Part shown: one piece after another, positions 1 through 12,178 of the stretch
Layout of the letters: each line of letters opens with the position of its first letter
Numbering within the stretch: the stretch's first letter is position 1
Assembly: GCA_037179515.1 (NCBI GenBank)
Contig: JAXCGZ010007596.1
Span: 90,001 to 154,000 of the forward strand
Length of the DNA stretch: 64,000 nt
Direction: 5' to 3'
Source: Halocaridina rubra
Lineage: Eukaryota; Arthropoda; Malacostraca; Decapoda; Atyidae
Notes under the pieces: model-generated
Databases searched by the model: none
What the model saw: the letters and a program-made list of their open reading frames with translations, nothing else
Told to the model about the DNA's origin: nothing
Translations under genes and position numbers: made by a program

Positions 1-57
1 TTGTGTATGTATGCATGTGATTACCTAATTGTGGTAATCACATGCATACATACACAA
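1..57. repeat. Perfect 24-bp inverted repeat made of LINE-A terminal sequence
   Basis: Bases 1-24 and 34-57 are exact reverse complements separated by a 9-base loop (25-33). The centre contains the terminal motif (ATTACCTAATTGTG) that ends the LINE-A copies elsewhere in the window, and the outer arms are TG/CA-rich. The arm may continue left of the window. It could be the fused tips of two oppositely oriented LINE-A tails or a short hairpin element. Confidence 0.8.
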
Positions 58-130
58 TAATAGGTCTGTCCAGGACAGTTCGATGTTAAGTCTTCCTTCA
101 GTTACGGTTCTTTTTCTATGCCTACATCAA
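57..130 (+). repeat. Fragment of dispersed repeat F
   Basis: This stretch, including GTCCAGGACAGTTCGATG, reappears as its reverse complement at about 3403-3472 and in diverged form at 34750-34810. It is a partial copy of a SINE-sized interspersed family with no coding potential. It is followed by a short GTAT-type simple repeat at 138-182. Confidence 0.6.
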
Positions 131-689
131 CACTGCATGTATGTATGTATGTACATGTATGTACATGTATGTATGTACATGTTTAATTGGTCCACAAGGT
201 ACTTTCCGCCTCCCCACGCTCGCCTGTATTTGTCTCAGGGGGGGGGGGATAAGGATTTTAGAGATGCCTAAGTGAGACATTGCCGAAGAAGAAAAAGGTT
301 GGGAACCACTGTCCTCAGCACTGTCTTGGCCCAGTGGTATTTCGCCTATCGCAAATTATATAGCTATTATTATTTTTTTTATTGTAAAGCTGTTCTTATA
401 AGATTTATCTACGCAAAGGAGAGACTCATTTTGCCATTGATAGTGTAAATAAAAAGCCAAACAAGCAGTTTAAGAGCGACTAAGTAGTCTTTAGCTAAAC
501 ACTATTACTACGAAACATTCAAGAAGGCAAACTGTCTTGTTGTTGATTATGCAATAATCAAAAACAGCAATGAAAAAAATAACGAATTAATTATCAAGAA
601 AGGAAGTAACCATGCTGTTACTTATACAAGTGGCAAGCAAGCTATCAAACAATCACATAAACACACATAAATATTAACAAGTTACATTG

Positions 690-800
690 GTATAAGCGTT
701 GATTCCCCATCTCCAACCTGTCTGTGTCCACCCCCGTTCGAATGAGAATTATTAGACACATAAAATGACGAACAAAATCAACAGCATCAGTAACATCAGA
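690..800 (+). mobile_element. Partial SINE-2 copy (3' part)
   Basis: It carries the family's conserved body, with motifs like CTCCAACCTGTCTGTGTCCA, a TTCGAATG box and a tail of the type GACACATAAAATGACGAAC. The tRNA-like head is absent. Related copies lie near 15.2, 15.6 and 27.0 kb. The rest of 131-890 shows no feature I can support. Confidence 0.6.
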
Positions 801-890
801 CATTCGTGAAAATAAACAAAACTTATTTCTAATTTTACTGTCGAGCAAATTTATATATTAAAGTGTTAATCAATTATTTTATAATTTGAC

Positions 891-1070
891 CGGTTTTACG
901 TCACGAACTCCCTTTTCTATTAAGAGTTAAGAGGGTGCCGTCTATCGAGGGACTTTGGTTTTAGCAATGTGACTGCTACCCTGATTGAATGCCCTTTCTA
1001 ACTTCAGACCGTGGTGGGTCTCGAACCGACGACCTAACTAATCAGCGCGCGCGATACCAAGTCAGCCAGA
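891..1070 (-). mobile_element. SINE-1 copy (tRNA-derived), diverged
   Basis: Read on the minus strand it starts with a tRNA-like head near 1065, containing an A-box-like GGCTGACTTGGTA and a B-box GGTTCGAGACC, and ends in the family tail whose complement is CGGTTTTACGTCACGAACTC. It lies just beyond the splice donor of the SLC16-like exon at 1098, so it appears to be in that gene's first intron. Confidence 0.75.
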
Positions 1071-1097
1071 AACGAAGAAGAAGAAAGAGCTAATTAC

Positions 1098-1349
1098 CAT
1101 GACTATGAAGCTTCCAATGGCTACCATCCACCCCCATCCTCCGTCAGGAACAATCAGGGATGCACTGGCAGGAGTTACAAGGCCAAGGTCACTCAAATTT
1201 CCTATCTTTTCACAGGTCAGGTCAAATGAAGCCTCGCTTAATTTGGGCGAACAGGACAAACATAGTTTCTCGCCACACTGACACTTATTTGACCTTGTTT
1301 TAGGAGTTGACACTAGGTCACCCTTGCAGTTGTCCTTATCTTTATGCAT
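1098..1349 (-). CDS. First coding exon of a second SLC16/monocarboxylate-transporter-like gene (partial)
   Basis: The exon encodes about 84 residues ending in VPDGGWGWMVAIGSFIVM, the start of the first transmembrane segment with the DGGWGW signature typical of the SLC16 family. It is followed exactly by a splice donor, GTAATT, at 1097 downward. The frame is closed upstream by a TAA; the first in-frame ATG is at 1349. The 5' part is hydrophilic and Cys/Lys-rich, as expected for a cytosolic N-terminus. Both the phase (0) and the position of the donor match exon 1 of the complete SLC16-like gene at 22275-18276, so the two are probably tandem paralogues. Remaining exons would lie below coordinate 1, outside the window. 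A lone pseudo-exon cannot be excluded. Confidence 0.68.
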
Positions 1350-1364
1350 TTCTGATAATGTCAC

Positions 1365-1950
1365 TGTGAGGTCAGTTAATTAAATATGATATTACTTCAC
1401 TCTTTATCTCGATTTCATTTTAAATGTGAAAAAATTCTCATTTTTAATGTTTCATCTATTTACTCTTTTACTAACAACGAGTCTCTTGCTAGAAATTAAC
1501 AAGCACTTGTAATCTAGTTTTTACTTTCTTTTGCAGCACTAATTAAATGCACAAACTTTCAGACACTCTCGAGGTTACGTAAGCTTTAAGCCCATTCAAC
1601 AGGAGTAATGCATGTTGGCTGTATAACTGTAGCAATGCATTTGAACTATATGTCGTACTGCAGCTGGCTGGGAACGCAGCCCCATGGCAAGCGAGAGCTT
1701 AGTGTTAAGTCTTCCCGCACGCGTTGTTGGGAGCCAAGTCACATCGTCTGAAAAGAAGAAGAATAGAAGTCTTGCAGCGGCGCGCACAGGTGTCAGTTTT
1801 ATGATCAAAGAACGCAGTTGCATGTCTGACAAATAAGAATGGTTTAAATTAAGCAAGTTAGAGTTGGTTTTATTAAGTTATTACTGGATATTTCAAGTTA
1901 TTACTGGATATTTATATATCATCAGTATTCAAGACCCATATTCCTCCATA
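1365..1950. other. Apparently unique non-coding stretch upstream of the partial SLC16-like exon
   Basis: No convincing ORF, repeat family or RNA gene is visible. It would contain the 5' flank or an upstream intron of the gene whose coding exon ends at 1349, but no promoter motif could be defended. A 19-bp direct duplication (TTTCAAGTTATTACTGGATA-like) occurs at about 1875-1912. Confidence 0.35.
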
Positions 1951-2120
1951 TAAGTGAGGATGGCTGAGTCTAAGCAAAATTCCTTGACTCTTTGCGGGAA
2001 GAGATACAGAGGAGGGGATGTCAAGTAATCTCGCTCCGCCCCATTAAGTCAACTTTTACAACACGCAGGGGAATATGGAGAAAATATTTTTGCCCTCCCC
2101 TCACTCAGACTGTATAAGTA
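1950..2120 (+). repeat. Dispersed repeat E, copy 1
   Basis: It shares a body with 8300-8475: CTCTTTGCGGGAAGAGA, a CTCGCTCCGCCCC block, and an ACACGCAGGGGAA motif. It is non-coding and of SINE size. The family is unnamed by me. Confidence 0.55.
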
Positions 2121-2246
2121 TTTCTGAGTAAATATTCTGATGGCGGTATTTATTTTTAGTGTTCATCTTCTTTCGTTGTTTCATAAGTTTTATTCCATGT
2201 TGCTCTGTGTGTGTTTGTTTATTTTTTCTGCATTTATTTGGCAATA

Positions 2247-2790
<544 letters not shown>

Positions 2791-2884
2791 AATGTTTACC
2801 TTCTACGTTTCCTGTGCCTTTCTTACTGGGAACGTCTTATCATCTCTTCACATCTGACAAGTCACAGCATCACATTACAAACAT

Positions 2885-3075
2885 AGACTTACGTCACGGA
2901 CTCCCTTTCCAACCAAGGGCTAGGACGGTCGCCTTCTTGCGAAGGACTTGTTTTGGCAGATGTAATCGTTACCCTGAGTGCATGCCCTTGCTAACCTCAG
3001 ACCGTGACGGGGCGCGAACCCTCGACCTGACGCCTCAGAGTCTCGGACGCTACCGCTTGAGCTACGGTGACTATT
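2885..3075 (-). mobile_element. SINE-1 copy (tRNA-derived), nearly complete
   Basis: On the minus strand the tRNA-like head runs from about 3075, with an A-box-like TAGCTCAAGCGGTAGCG and a B-box GGGTTCGCGCCCC. The body follows, with the complement of GGCTAGGACGGTCGCCTTCTT, to the tail near 2887. The copy is close to the family consensus as judged from six full or truncated copies in the window. Confidence 0.85.
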
Positions 3076-3211
3076 TTCTTTCTCACATTATGAGGTCTTT
3101 ATTACTCCGACTATTCTGTCAGTTTTTCTTTTTTATGGCGCATTATTCTCTTATTTCTGCGTTGTCCTTTAGCTGCTACTTTTTCTAAAACTTTATTTTT
3201 GCTTGGACAGT

Positions 3212-3475
3212 AGGAAATTTTTTTTTTATGATTGTGACACCAGGACGGGCCAAAAAAAATATATAACATAAAACAGCCCTCATCGGGCCTGGGCACGAAG
3301 AATACATAAAGAGAAACAGAGATGGAGAGTGTAATGACTTGTCAGATGTGAGGGGATAATAAAAGATGTGTTATGAATATCCAAGAATATTCAGTGTAGC
3401 TGTAGGCATAGAAAAAGAGCCGTAACTGAAGGAAGATTTAACATCGAACTGTCCTGGACAGAGCTATTTAAGTTC
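3212..3475 (-). repeat. Dispersed repeat F with poly(A) end, copy 2
   Basis: The reverse complement matches 34742-34935 over most of its length and 57-130 over its first part. A T-run at 3215-3227 is its A-tail on the minus strand. The inner block TGTGACACCAGGACGGGCC matches the insert at 5105-5190. Confidence 0.6.
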
Positions 3476-3553
3476 AAAAGAAACCTTCAGCTGTAGTATC
3501 GCAACGGGCGGCTGGTGCCATGAGCCAACCTACTTGCATGTTCCGGTGTCATA

Positions 3554-5614
<2,061 letters not shown>

Positions 5615-5700
<86 letters not shown>
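5615..5700. repeat. (TG)n microsatellite
   Basis: About 85 bp of pure TG between the 5' break of LINE-A copy 3 and the 3' end of copy 4. Confidence 0.95.
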
Positions 5701-5701
<1 letters not shown>

Positions 5702-6510
5702 AATTACCTAATTGTGCTTACGGGAAAGAGCCCAGAGCTCGTATCTTCCCGTCTCCTGATCGGTTCCATTTTGTACTTAGTGATACTTATCATACTTGGC
5801 CTTAAAACTATGGATTGAGTTAGCATTAACGACCTCTTCGCATAGCGAACTCCTATTATCAACTACTCTTACACTAAAAAGTACTTCCTTACATCCTGCA
5901 ATGAATTTCCTTATGAAGCTTCAAACTATGACCTCTAGTTCTAGTGCCAGCCATATCAATATATCGATCCCTATCCACTCTATCATAACAATGAAGGAAT
6001 TTAAAAACTGTCCCCATATCCCCCTCAATCTTTTAGCTTCGAGTGATAGTAAGTCTAATTCCCTTAGCCTCTCATCATAACTGAGATTACGCATTTCTGG
6101 CACCAGTTTCGTGGCATTTTTTTGAACTGTTTTCAGCTTATTTACCTGCTTTTTCAAGTGTGGATTCCAAAAGGTGGCTGCATATTCAAGTTTTGGCCTT
6201 ACATTGGTTACATAAAGATTTGTGAATATTTCCTTGTCCATTTGCCTGAAGGCTACCTTTACATTTGTTAAGAATGCATATGCTGCCCTTACTATGCCAT
6301 TCATATGCATTCCTGGAGACAAATCTGCCAGTATGTTTACTCCTAGATCTCTCTCATTCTCTGTCTCTTGAAGTTGTACTCCAGCCACAGAGTAGTCAAG
6401 CTTTGGCCTTCTTGCACTTGTACCCATTCTCATTACCTTACATTTTAAAGTAAAGAATTTCATTAGCCACTTTTCTGACTACTCATGCAGACTATTTGGA
6501 TCTTCCTGAA
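5701..6510 (-). mobile_element. LINE-A copy 4, longest 5'-truncated copy
   Basis: The longest LINE-A piece in the window has an open stretch of about 180 codons at 6463-5921 on the minus strand. It covers the post-catalytic (thumb/connection) part of the reverse transcriptase: KVMRMGTSARRPKLDYSVAG, ERDLGVNI, FTNLYVTNVRPKLEYAATFW, ATKLVPEMRNLSYDERLREL. This reads like CR1/L2/Rex1-type LINE proteins. The catalytic YADD region and endonuclease are missing. Its 3' end and 5' break both adjoin TG-rich DNA. Confidence 0.85.
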
Positions 6511-6546
6511 GTGTGAGTGTGTATGTGCGTATGTGTGTGTGTGTGT
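6511..6546. repeat. Imperfect TG-rich spacer between two LINE-A copies
   Basis: Degenerate TG/TATG dinucleotides separate the 5' end of copy 4 from the 3' terminal repeats of copy 5. Confidence 0.8.
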
Positions 6547-6802
6547 GATTACCTAATTGTGATTACCTAATTGTGTTTACGGGAAAGAGCCCAAAGCTCG
6601 TATCTTCCCGTCTCCTGATCGGTTCCATTTTTAGACTTAGTGATACTTATCATACCTGTCCTTAAAACTATGGATTGAGGTAGCATTAACTACCTCCTCG
6701 CTTAGCGAATTCCAATTATCAACTACTCTTACACTGAAAAAGTATTTCCTTACATCCTGCAAACAAGTTTTCTTCCGAAGCTTCAAACTATGACCTCTAG
6801 TT

Positions 6803-6808
<6 letters not shown>
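6545..6808 (-). mobile_element. LINE-A copy 5, 5'-truncated
   Basis: It contains the 3' UTR with two 14-bp terminal units and about 50 codons of the LINE C-terminus (TRGHSLKLRKKT, SVRVVDNWNSLSEE, DRYDKYH). It breaks at CTAGTG and continues directly as a TG tract (6806-6838). Confidence 0.85.
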
Positions 6809-6840
<32 letters not shown>

Positions 6841-6915
6841 CTTGTGCTTGTGCTTGTGTAATTTGCATATATTGTATAGCTCTCTGTTCTTTATCAAAAT
6901 AGTCAAATTAATTTC

Positions 6916-6917
<2 letters not shown>

Positions 6918-7002
<85 letters not shown>

Positions 7003-7007
7003 TAATA

Positions 7008-7086
<79 letters not shown>
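6918..7086. repeat. (AAT)n microsatellite with embedded poly(A)
   Basis: Two AAT/ATA tracts of about 90 and 48 bp flank a 28-base A-run at 7011-7038. Pure low complexity, no coding meaning. Confidence 0.95.
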
Positions 7087-7087
<1 letters not shown>

Positions 7088-7287
7088 TGCCGTTCATTTT
7101 CGGATTAATTCATTGCCTTGTTACTTAAATTAGGAACGTTTTGTTTACAAACCAGGTTGAGCATAAACACCTTGTATAAGACCATTCTTCAGGGTTCAGC
7201 TTAAATCACTTTCATTGAAACTAAAGTTAAGCAGAATTAAGAAAGAAAGAAAAATTATTTATGATTAGTATTCACTATAGTTTCATT

Positions 7288-7727
7288 GGCCTGATTTCTT
7301 GAATAGTGTAAACCTAGGATACCATATTGTTAGTTAGCTAGACACACACAAATGGATTTCGTAAACGCATCTGACGTAGTCTCCGTGGCAAAATGGTATC
7401 GTCTGCGATTCTGAGGCGGCAGGTCGAGGGTTCGCGCCCCGTCACGGACTGAGGTTAGTAAGGGCATACACTCAGGGTAACGATTACATCTGCTAAAGCA
7501 AGTCCTTCGTAAGAAGGCAACCGTCCTAGCCCTTAGTAGAAAAGGGAGTTCGTGACGTAAAACCGAATCAATCAAACGCATCTGACGCGGTTCTGTGTAC
7601 GGCTAGGATCCCGTACGGGATCCTAACCATACACAGAACCGCGTCAGATGCGTTTATGAATTTATTTGTTTGTCTAGCTAACTAACGATATGGTATTCTA
7701 GCTTTACACTGTTTAAGAAATCGGGCC
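7288..7727. mobile_element. Foldback MITE (family GGCCCGATTTCTTAAACAGT) containing a nested SINE
   Basis: The left end (GGCCTGATTTCTTGAATAGTG...) and the right end (complement GGCCCGATTTCTTAAACAGTG) are long, slightly diverged inverted repeats that extend about 140 bp to a palindromic centre around GGATCCCGTACGGGATCC (7607-7624). A SINE-1 copy is inserted in the left arm. A second family member is at 16988-17119. No transposase is present, so it is non-autonomous. Confidence 0.85.
7377..7573 (+). mobile_element. SINE-1 copy with perfect 14-bp target-site duplication
   Basis: A complete tRNA-derived SINE. The head has an A-box-like TGGCAAAATGG and a B-box GGGTTCGCGCCCC, followed by a tRNA-unrelated body and an (AATC)n-like tail. 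AAACGCATCTGACG occurs at both 7363-7376 and 7574-7587, the duplicated target within the host MITE arm. The insertion postdates that MITE copy. The family is transcribed by RNA polymerase III if the boxes function, and it must use a LINE partner in trans. Confidence 0.9.
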
Positions 7728-7857
7728 ATTGACGTAGTATTACGAATTAAACACTAATTAAGTAAATCAAAATTAGTTTTGAGTTTTATGAGACTGACAG
7801 AAATTGGATTTTTTTTTAATGCACTAATTAGGTAAGTTATATTACGAACACAGTATT
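7728..7857. other. Unassigned AT-rich spacer
   Basis: A short AT-rich segment between the MITE and SINE-2, with no recognisable feature. Confidence 0.3.
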
Positions 7858-8016
7858 ATGTGTCACAGTTAGTCCCTGTTCGAATGGGAGTGAGCAGAGA
7901 CAAGTTGAAGCTGGGGGAATAAGGCTGAATATCTTCCCTAAAGCCCCTCAGTGGGATCGAACTTGGCCCAGTCTCTTTCCGACTTGTGTGCACTACCATT
8001 CAGCTACCGTGGCTCC
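7858..8016 (-). mobile_element. SINE-2 copy (tRNA-derived)
   Basis: On the minus strand it begins with a tRNA-like head, A-box-like TAGCTGAATGGTAGTGC and B-box AGTTCGATCCC. The body then contains the complement of CTCCAACTTGTCTCTGCTCA and a TTCGAA box. The same family recurs at least ten times in the window. Confidence 0.75.
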
Positions 8017-8299
8017 GATGAGGTAAATTATAATTCTAGATATCATGTTTAAACTATAAAAATTCCCATTGCAGAAGAATAAAAAATATTTTCAAATAAA
8101 TAAATAAGATAATTGACGAAGAATTGAATAATATTAACATACACGTTTCTTAGTCAATTTAAGGTAATTAGTACTTCACCAGTACCATAGATTAGATTAC
8201 GAACACATCACAAATATTAACATCACAACTATTAAATGTAATTAGCTATGAACCTCAGTTCATTGAAACATATGTCTATCTATATACATTAACCATTTT

Positions 8300-8475
8300 T
8301 CCCCTTATAAGGAAAGTGGCTCAGTTCAAGTAAAATACTCATGACTCTCTGGGAAGAGAAAATACAAAGAAGGGGAATCCCAGTTCCCTCGCTCCGCCTC
8401 ACTTTATTGACTCTTACGACACGCAGAGGAACACGGAAAAAGTATTCCATACCCCAAAACGCATCACTAGTCACT
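8300..8475 (+). repeat. Dispersed repeat E, copy 2
   Basis: It matches 1950-2120 in order: GTGGCTCAG..., CTCTCTGGGAAGAGAAAATAC, CTCGCTCCGCCTCA, ACACGCAGAGGAAC. Non-coding; ORFs on both strands here are incidental. Confidence 0.6.
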
Positions 8476-8485
8476 GAATGCAACG

Positions 8486-8622
8486 GTTTTCTGTTACAAT
8501 CACCAGGCAGATTGTCTGGGGAATTCAGGCTGGATACTCTTCTTAGCGCCCCGCGGTGAGTTCGAACCCGCGTTAGTCACTTGCCGACTCGCGCGTACTA
8601 CCACTGTGCTACAACGACTGTC
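8486..8622 (-). mobile_element. SINE-2 copy (tRNA-derived)
   Basis: The minus-strand head contains an A-box-like TAGCACAGTGGTAGTACGC and a B-box GGTTCGAACTC. The body is shortened relative to other copies. Confidence 0.65.
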
Positions 8623-8696
8623 ACTAAATAGGGAGAAACATCTTACTAAGCACAACCTGACCGCTACAAAGAACTACATGAGTTCGTAGCTACGAG

Positions 8697-8710
8697 ACTA
8701 TTGTATAACT
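8697..8710. repeat. Target-site duplication of LINE-B (3' side)
   Basis: ACTATTGTATAACT is repeated exactly at 13751-13764. It sits directly beside the poly(T) run that is the element's A-tail. Confidence 0.9.
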
Positions 8711-8773
8711 TTTTTTTTTTTTTTCTTTTATTTTTTAAATGTCAAATGTACAATATTTACAATTGTTAAATGA

Positions 8774-11700
8774 TTACAAAATTACATTGGAAAATTCTTT
8801 GGTTAATATATTCTGTATATTACTTGCATAACAAATATTCAAGAACCATTTCAAATAATTAAATTTACCTTTAATTAAACATAAAGTTTCCCATTCAGTC
8901 AAGTTCTGTGTACGACTAGTCCATACACAATATAAATAATTACAAATAAGCAGAACTGCAGTGTTCTCATCTCTTCTACTTCTTCCTTTAATATCTAACA
9001 TTAATAATTTTAGCCAGTTATTATCTTGTACTGAACACATCAAATTAAATTTACTTTTAAACCAATGAAAAATATTTTTTATTCTTATACAAAAATAGAA
9101 TATATGCATTGTATATTCAGGTTCACCACAAAAGTCACAATTTCCATTATTCTTAATTCCTAACATTTCTAAATGTTTATTTGTGGGTAATTTTTCATGT
9201 AAATATTTAAATATAAATTCTCTCTCCCTTAAACCAACCACTGGATGATTAACATTTTTCCATATATTACTCCACTGTAGCAAAGGATAATCTTTCTCTA
9301 CTAATGGCTGTGACTTAACAAATATAACAGAATATATGTCTTTACTTTTTATATGAGGAAATTTAGCATGTTTACACATTTTTCTTATGTTTTCCACTAC
9401 ACCAGAGTAAAACATGGGACATATATATGATACATCTGGATACTTATTTGTGTTTACTAAATAGCTTAGTCTTATGCTACAATAATAAATATTTAATAGT
9501 CTTCCTTCCAAAGTTTCTTTAAGGCTAGTAGCTGTAAGAATTGCAGCAGCTTTATTAAAAACATCTACTATACCAAGACCCCCTTCACTTTTAGGCAAAA
9601 GCAAGGTAGCTCTACGGATGGGATGATAGCTTCCCCTCCAAAGATACCTGAATATTAAAACATTTACTTTTTGTGCAAATCTCTTGCTTAATGGAAGTGT
9701 ATGGGCTACATACCATACTTTCGATAATAAAATACAATTCACAATTATTGCCTTCTGAAAAATTGTAAGATACCTTTGGGCAAGCATACTGATCCGTTTC
9801 TCTAGTTTTTCTATTATTATATTCCAATTCATTTCCATAGTCATCTTTTCGTCTTCACAATAAGAAATTCCCAATATCTTTAGATTATATTCTGTTTTAA
9901 GCCAACGAAGAGGCCAGTCATTTTTACCATGCCATTTCCCTATCCCAGTTATACTACTTTTATCTCTATTTAAAAGGGCACCACTTGCTTTTTCAAATAA
10001 ATGTATTTCCTTAAAAACCTCAACTATAGATTCCTCTGTTGATACAAACACAGATGAATCATCTGCAAATCCTTGCATGCAAATTTTCCATCCATTTGGA
10101 AGCTGTGGTGATATTATTCTTTTATTATTCTTAATACCTAAAAAGAGAGGTTCTTGGTAAATTACATATAACATCATTGACAGTGGACATCCTTGTCTCA
10201 CAGATCTCATAATTGGAAAAACATCACTCAACATTCCATTAATACTCAACCGACTGCAACAATCTTTATATAACATTTTCATCCAACTAATATACAAATC
10301 TGGAATTCCTAACTTATTCATAATTTTAAACAAAAAATCGTGGTGAACAGTATCAAATGCTTTATTCCAATCTAACTTCATAATGGCCATTGCATAATTA
10401 TTTTTATAAGTATAATGAATAATGTCTCTAATATTATTATTGCAGTGCACTATTGATCTACCTTTAACACTGCAAAACTGTTCAACAGAGATCAATTTAT
10501 TCATTACCGTCTTTAATCTGTTGGCCAAAAACTTAGCAATGATTTTATAGTCTACATTCAAGAGTGAAATTGGTCTCCATCCACTCAGTGTTTGATCTTC
10601 ACTTCCCTTACTCAATAATATTATTATGCCCTCATTTTGTAAGTTCGAAAGTTCCTGTCTGTCCAATATATGTTTTATCACTTCAACAAAATCATTTCTA
10701 ATTATTTTCCAAAATTCTTTGTAAAATTCTGATGGTAATCCATCTATTCCTGGCGCTTTCCCTGTACCCATATCTTTAATCACATTCCCTAATTCTAACA
10801 TACTAATATTACCAATTAAATCGTTACAGTCAATATCATTTAATTTATTACAACATAAATCCAGTAACATATCTTGTAACTGACAGTCACCTTCCACCTT
10901 ATCATACAAGTTCCCATAAAAATCTTTAGCATGAGTTAAAATTGCTTTAGTATTATTCAATATCTGTCCATTGACGCCTTTTATATTCTGCATTATCTTA
11001 TTATTTCTATTGACTTTCTCTTTCTTTAATAAATATGGAGACATTTTCTCTCCTTCAATTTTATCTTTCATTCTAGCCCTTATTTTCACTCCTTCACATA
11101 TTTCATTCTGAATCCTTTCTATTTTATTTTTCACTGAATGTATTATATCAAAGTCTATAATTCCTCCATTAGCCTTTTGGTATAATTCTTTTAACCTACA
11201 TTGTAGTAAGTTTATCAGCCCATATTTTTCTGCTAAGATTTTTTTTGACATTTTAACAAAAAAACTTTTAATTTTCTCCTTGCAATAAATCCACCACTTG
11301 ATCAAGTTATTAAACTTATACTGCTCTCCTTTTAAGAACTGCCATAGTACGCTAAAATTTTCTTTTACATCCTCTCTATTTAGAATGCTGACATTTAATT
11401 TCCACGTACCTTTACCTTTATTAGTTGACAAAAAGTTGATACTAGTAATTACCATACAATGATCTGAAAATGCTATAGGTACTGTTTTACATGAATTTAT
11501 ATGATTAAACAGACTTTTAACATATATTCTATCAATACGGGATGCATAATTTGTCTTAATATATGTATAATCTGTTACATAATTGATACTTGCAGCATCT
11601 CTAAAACCAGTCCCTTTAAGTAATTCACAAAATTTTTTTGATATTACAGTTTTATCCAAAGAACTAACATCTTTTACATGAGTTACACTATTAAAATCCC

Positions 11701-12178
11701 CTGCAAAAATTGTGTCATCTATATTTAGTCTTAAATAATATAATAATCTATCAAAAAAATCTTCTCTCTCTCTTTTCTTATTCGAGCCCGATGGGGCATA
11801 AACATTAAGTAAATGAATTTCCTTACCACCAGTTTTTATCTTTAAGCTTAGTATTCTACCTTCATAGTCCATCTCTTGTTTTATAACAGTTATAGGAGAC
11901 AATCGTTTACTGATCAATATTGCAACACCTCCTTTTAAATAAGTAGTTGGATTTATAAATACTTCATAATATTGCTCTATATGATATAATGAATTTCCTG
12001 CCTTAATGTTATGTTCTTGCAACATTATTATGTCTAGTTTATAAAGATTAGCAAGAGAAATTAATTTTAATTCTTTCCTATCGTCATTCAAACCATTGAT
12101 ATTTAGCGTACAAACAGTCAGAGCCATGAAAAAAATATATATATAAAAGAGAATATAATGTGATAAAAAAAGAAACAT
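8774..12178 (-). CDS. LINE-B ORF2: AP endonuclease plus reverse transcriptase
   Basis: This 1,134-residue protein would nick target DNA and prime reverse transcription on it. The ATG at 12178 overlaps the ORF1 stop; a second in-frame ATG at 12127 (residue 18) starts MALTVCTLNINGLNDD, where the apurinic endonuclease domain begins. Endonuclease landmarks follow: LQEHN near residue 55, AGDFNSV near 160, SDHCMVI near 240. The reverse transcriptase shows GKAPGIDGLPSEFYKEFW, GWRPISLLNVDYKI, DWNKAFDTVHHDF, RQGCPLSMMLY and the catalytic FADD at 704-707. A C-terminal C-X2-C-X7-H-X4-C finger (CDFCGEPEYTMHIFYFC) is present, as is usual for L1/Tx1-group ORF2. All catalytic landmarks are intact. Confidence 0.95.
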   Translation of the reverse strand: MFLFLSHYILFYIYIFFMALTVCTLNINGLNDDRKELKLISLANLYKLDIIMLQEHNIKAGNSLYHIEQYYEVFINPTTYLKGGVAILISKRLSPITVIKQEMDYEGRILSLKIKTGGKEIHLLNVYAPSGSNKKREREDFFDRLLYYLRLNIDDTIFAGDFNSVTHVKDVSSLDKTVISKKFCELLKGTGFRDAASINYVTDYTYIKTNYASRIDRIYVKSLFNHINSCKTVPIAFSDHCMVITSINFLSTNKGKGTWKLNVSILNREDVKENFSVLWQFLKGEQYKFNNLIKWWIYCKEKIKSFFVKMSKKILAEKYGLINLLQCRLKELYQKANGGIIDFDIIHSVKNKIERIQNEICEGVKIRARMKDKIEGEKMSPYLLKKEKVNRNNKIMQNIKGVNGQILNNTKAILTHAKDFYGNLYDKVEGDCQLQDMLLDLCCNKLNDIDCNDLIGNISMLELGNVIKDMGTGKAPGIDGLPSEFYKEFWKIIRNDFVEVIKHILDRQELSNLQNEGIIILLSKGSEDQTLSGWRPISLLNVDYKIIAKFLANRLKTVMNKLISVEQFCSVKGRSIVHCNNNIRDIIHYTYKNNYAMAIMKLDWNKAFDTVHHDFLFKIMNKLGIPDLYISWMKMLYKDCCSRLSINGMLSDVFPIMRSVRQGCPLSMMLYVIYQEPLFLGIKNNKRIISPQLPNGWKICMQGFADDSSVFVSTEESIVEVFKEIHLFEKASGALLNRDKSSITGIGKWHGKNDWPLRWLKTEYNLKILGISYCEDEKMTMEMNWNIIIEKLEKRISMLAQRYLTIFQKAIIVNCILLSKVWYVAHTLPLSKRFAQKVNVLIFRYLWRGSYHPIRRATLLLPKSEGGLGIVDVFNKAAAILTATSLKETLEGRLLNIYYCSIRLSYLVNTNKYPDVSYICPMFYSGVVENIRKMCKHAKFPHIKSKDIYSVIFVKSQPLVEKDYPLLQWSNIWKNVNHPVVGLREREFIFKYLHEKLPTNKHLEMLGIKNNGNCDFCGEPEYTMHIFYFCIRIKNIFHWFKSKFNLMCSVQDNNWLKLLMLDIKGRSRRDENTAVLLICNYLYCVWTSRTQNLTEWETLCLIKGKFNYLKWFLNICYASNIQNILTKEFSNVIL

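Noticed and set aside
2814..3188. ORF containing RHGLPFQPRARTVAFLRRTCF and similar ORFs at 7330-7581, 15441-15665, 40083-40397
   Set aside because: All lie on SINE-1 copies, which are tRNA-derived and non-coding; shared peptide reflects shared SINE sequence.
7377..7450. Possible tRNA gene from A- and B-box motifs
   Set aside because: The cloverleaf is degenerate and joined to a SINE body with target duplications; it is a SINE head.
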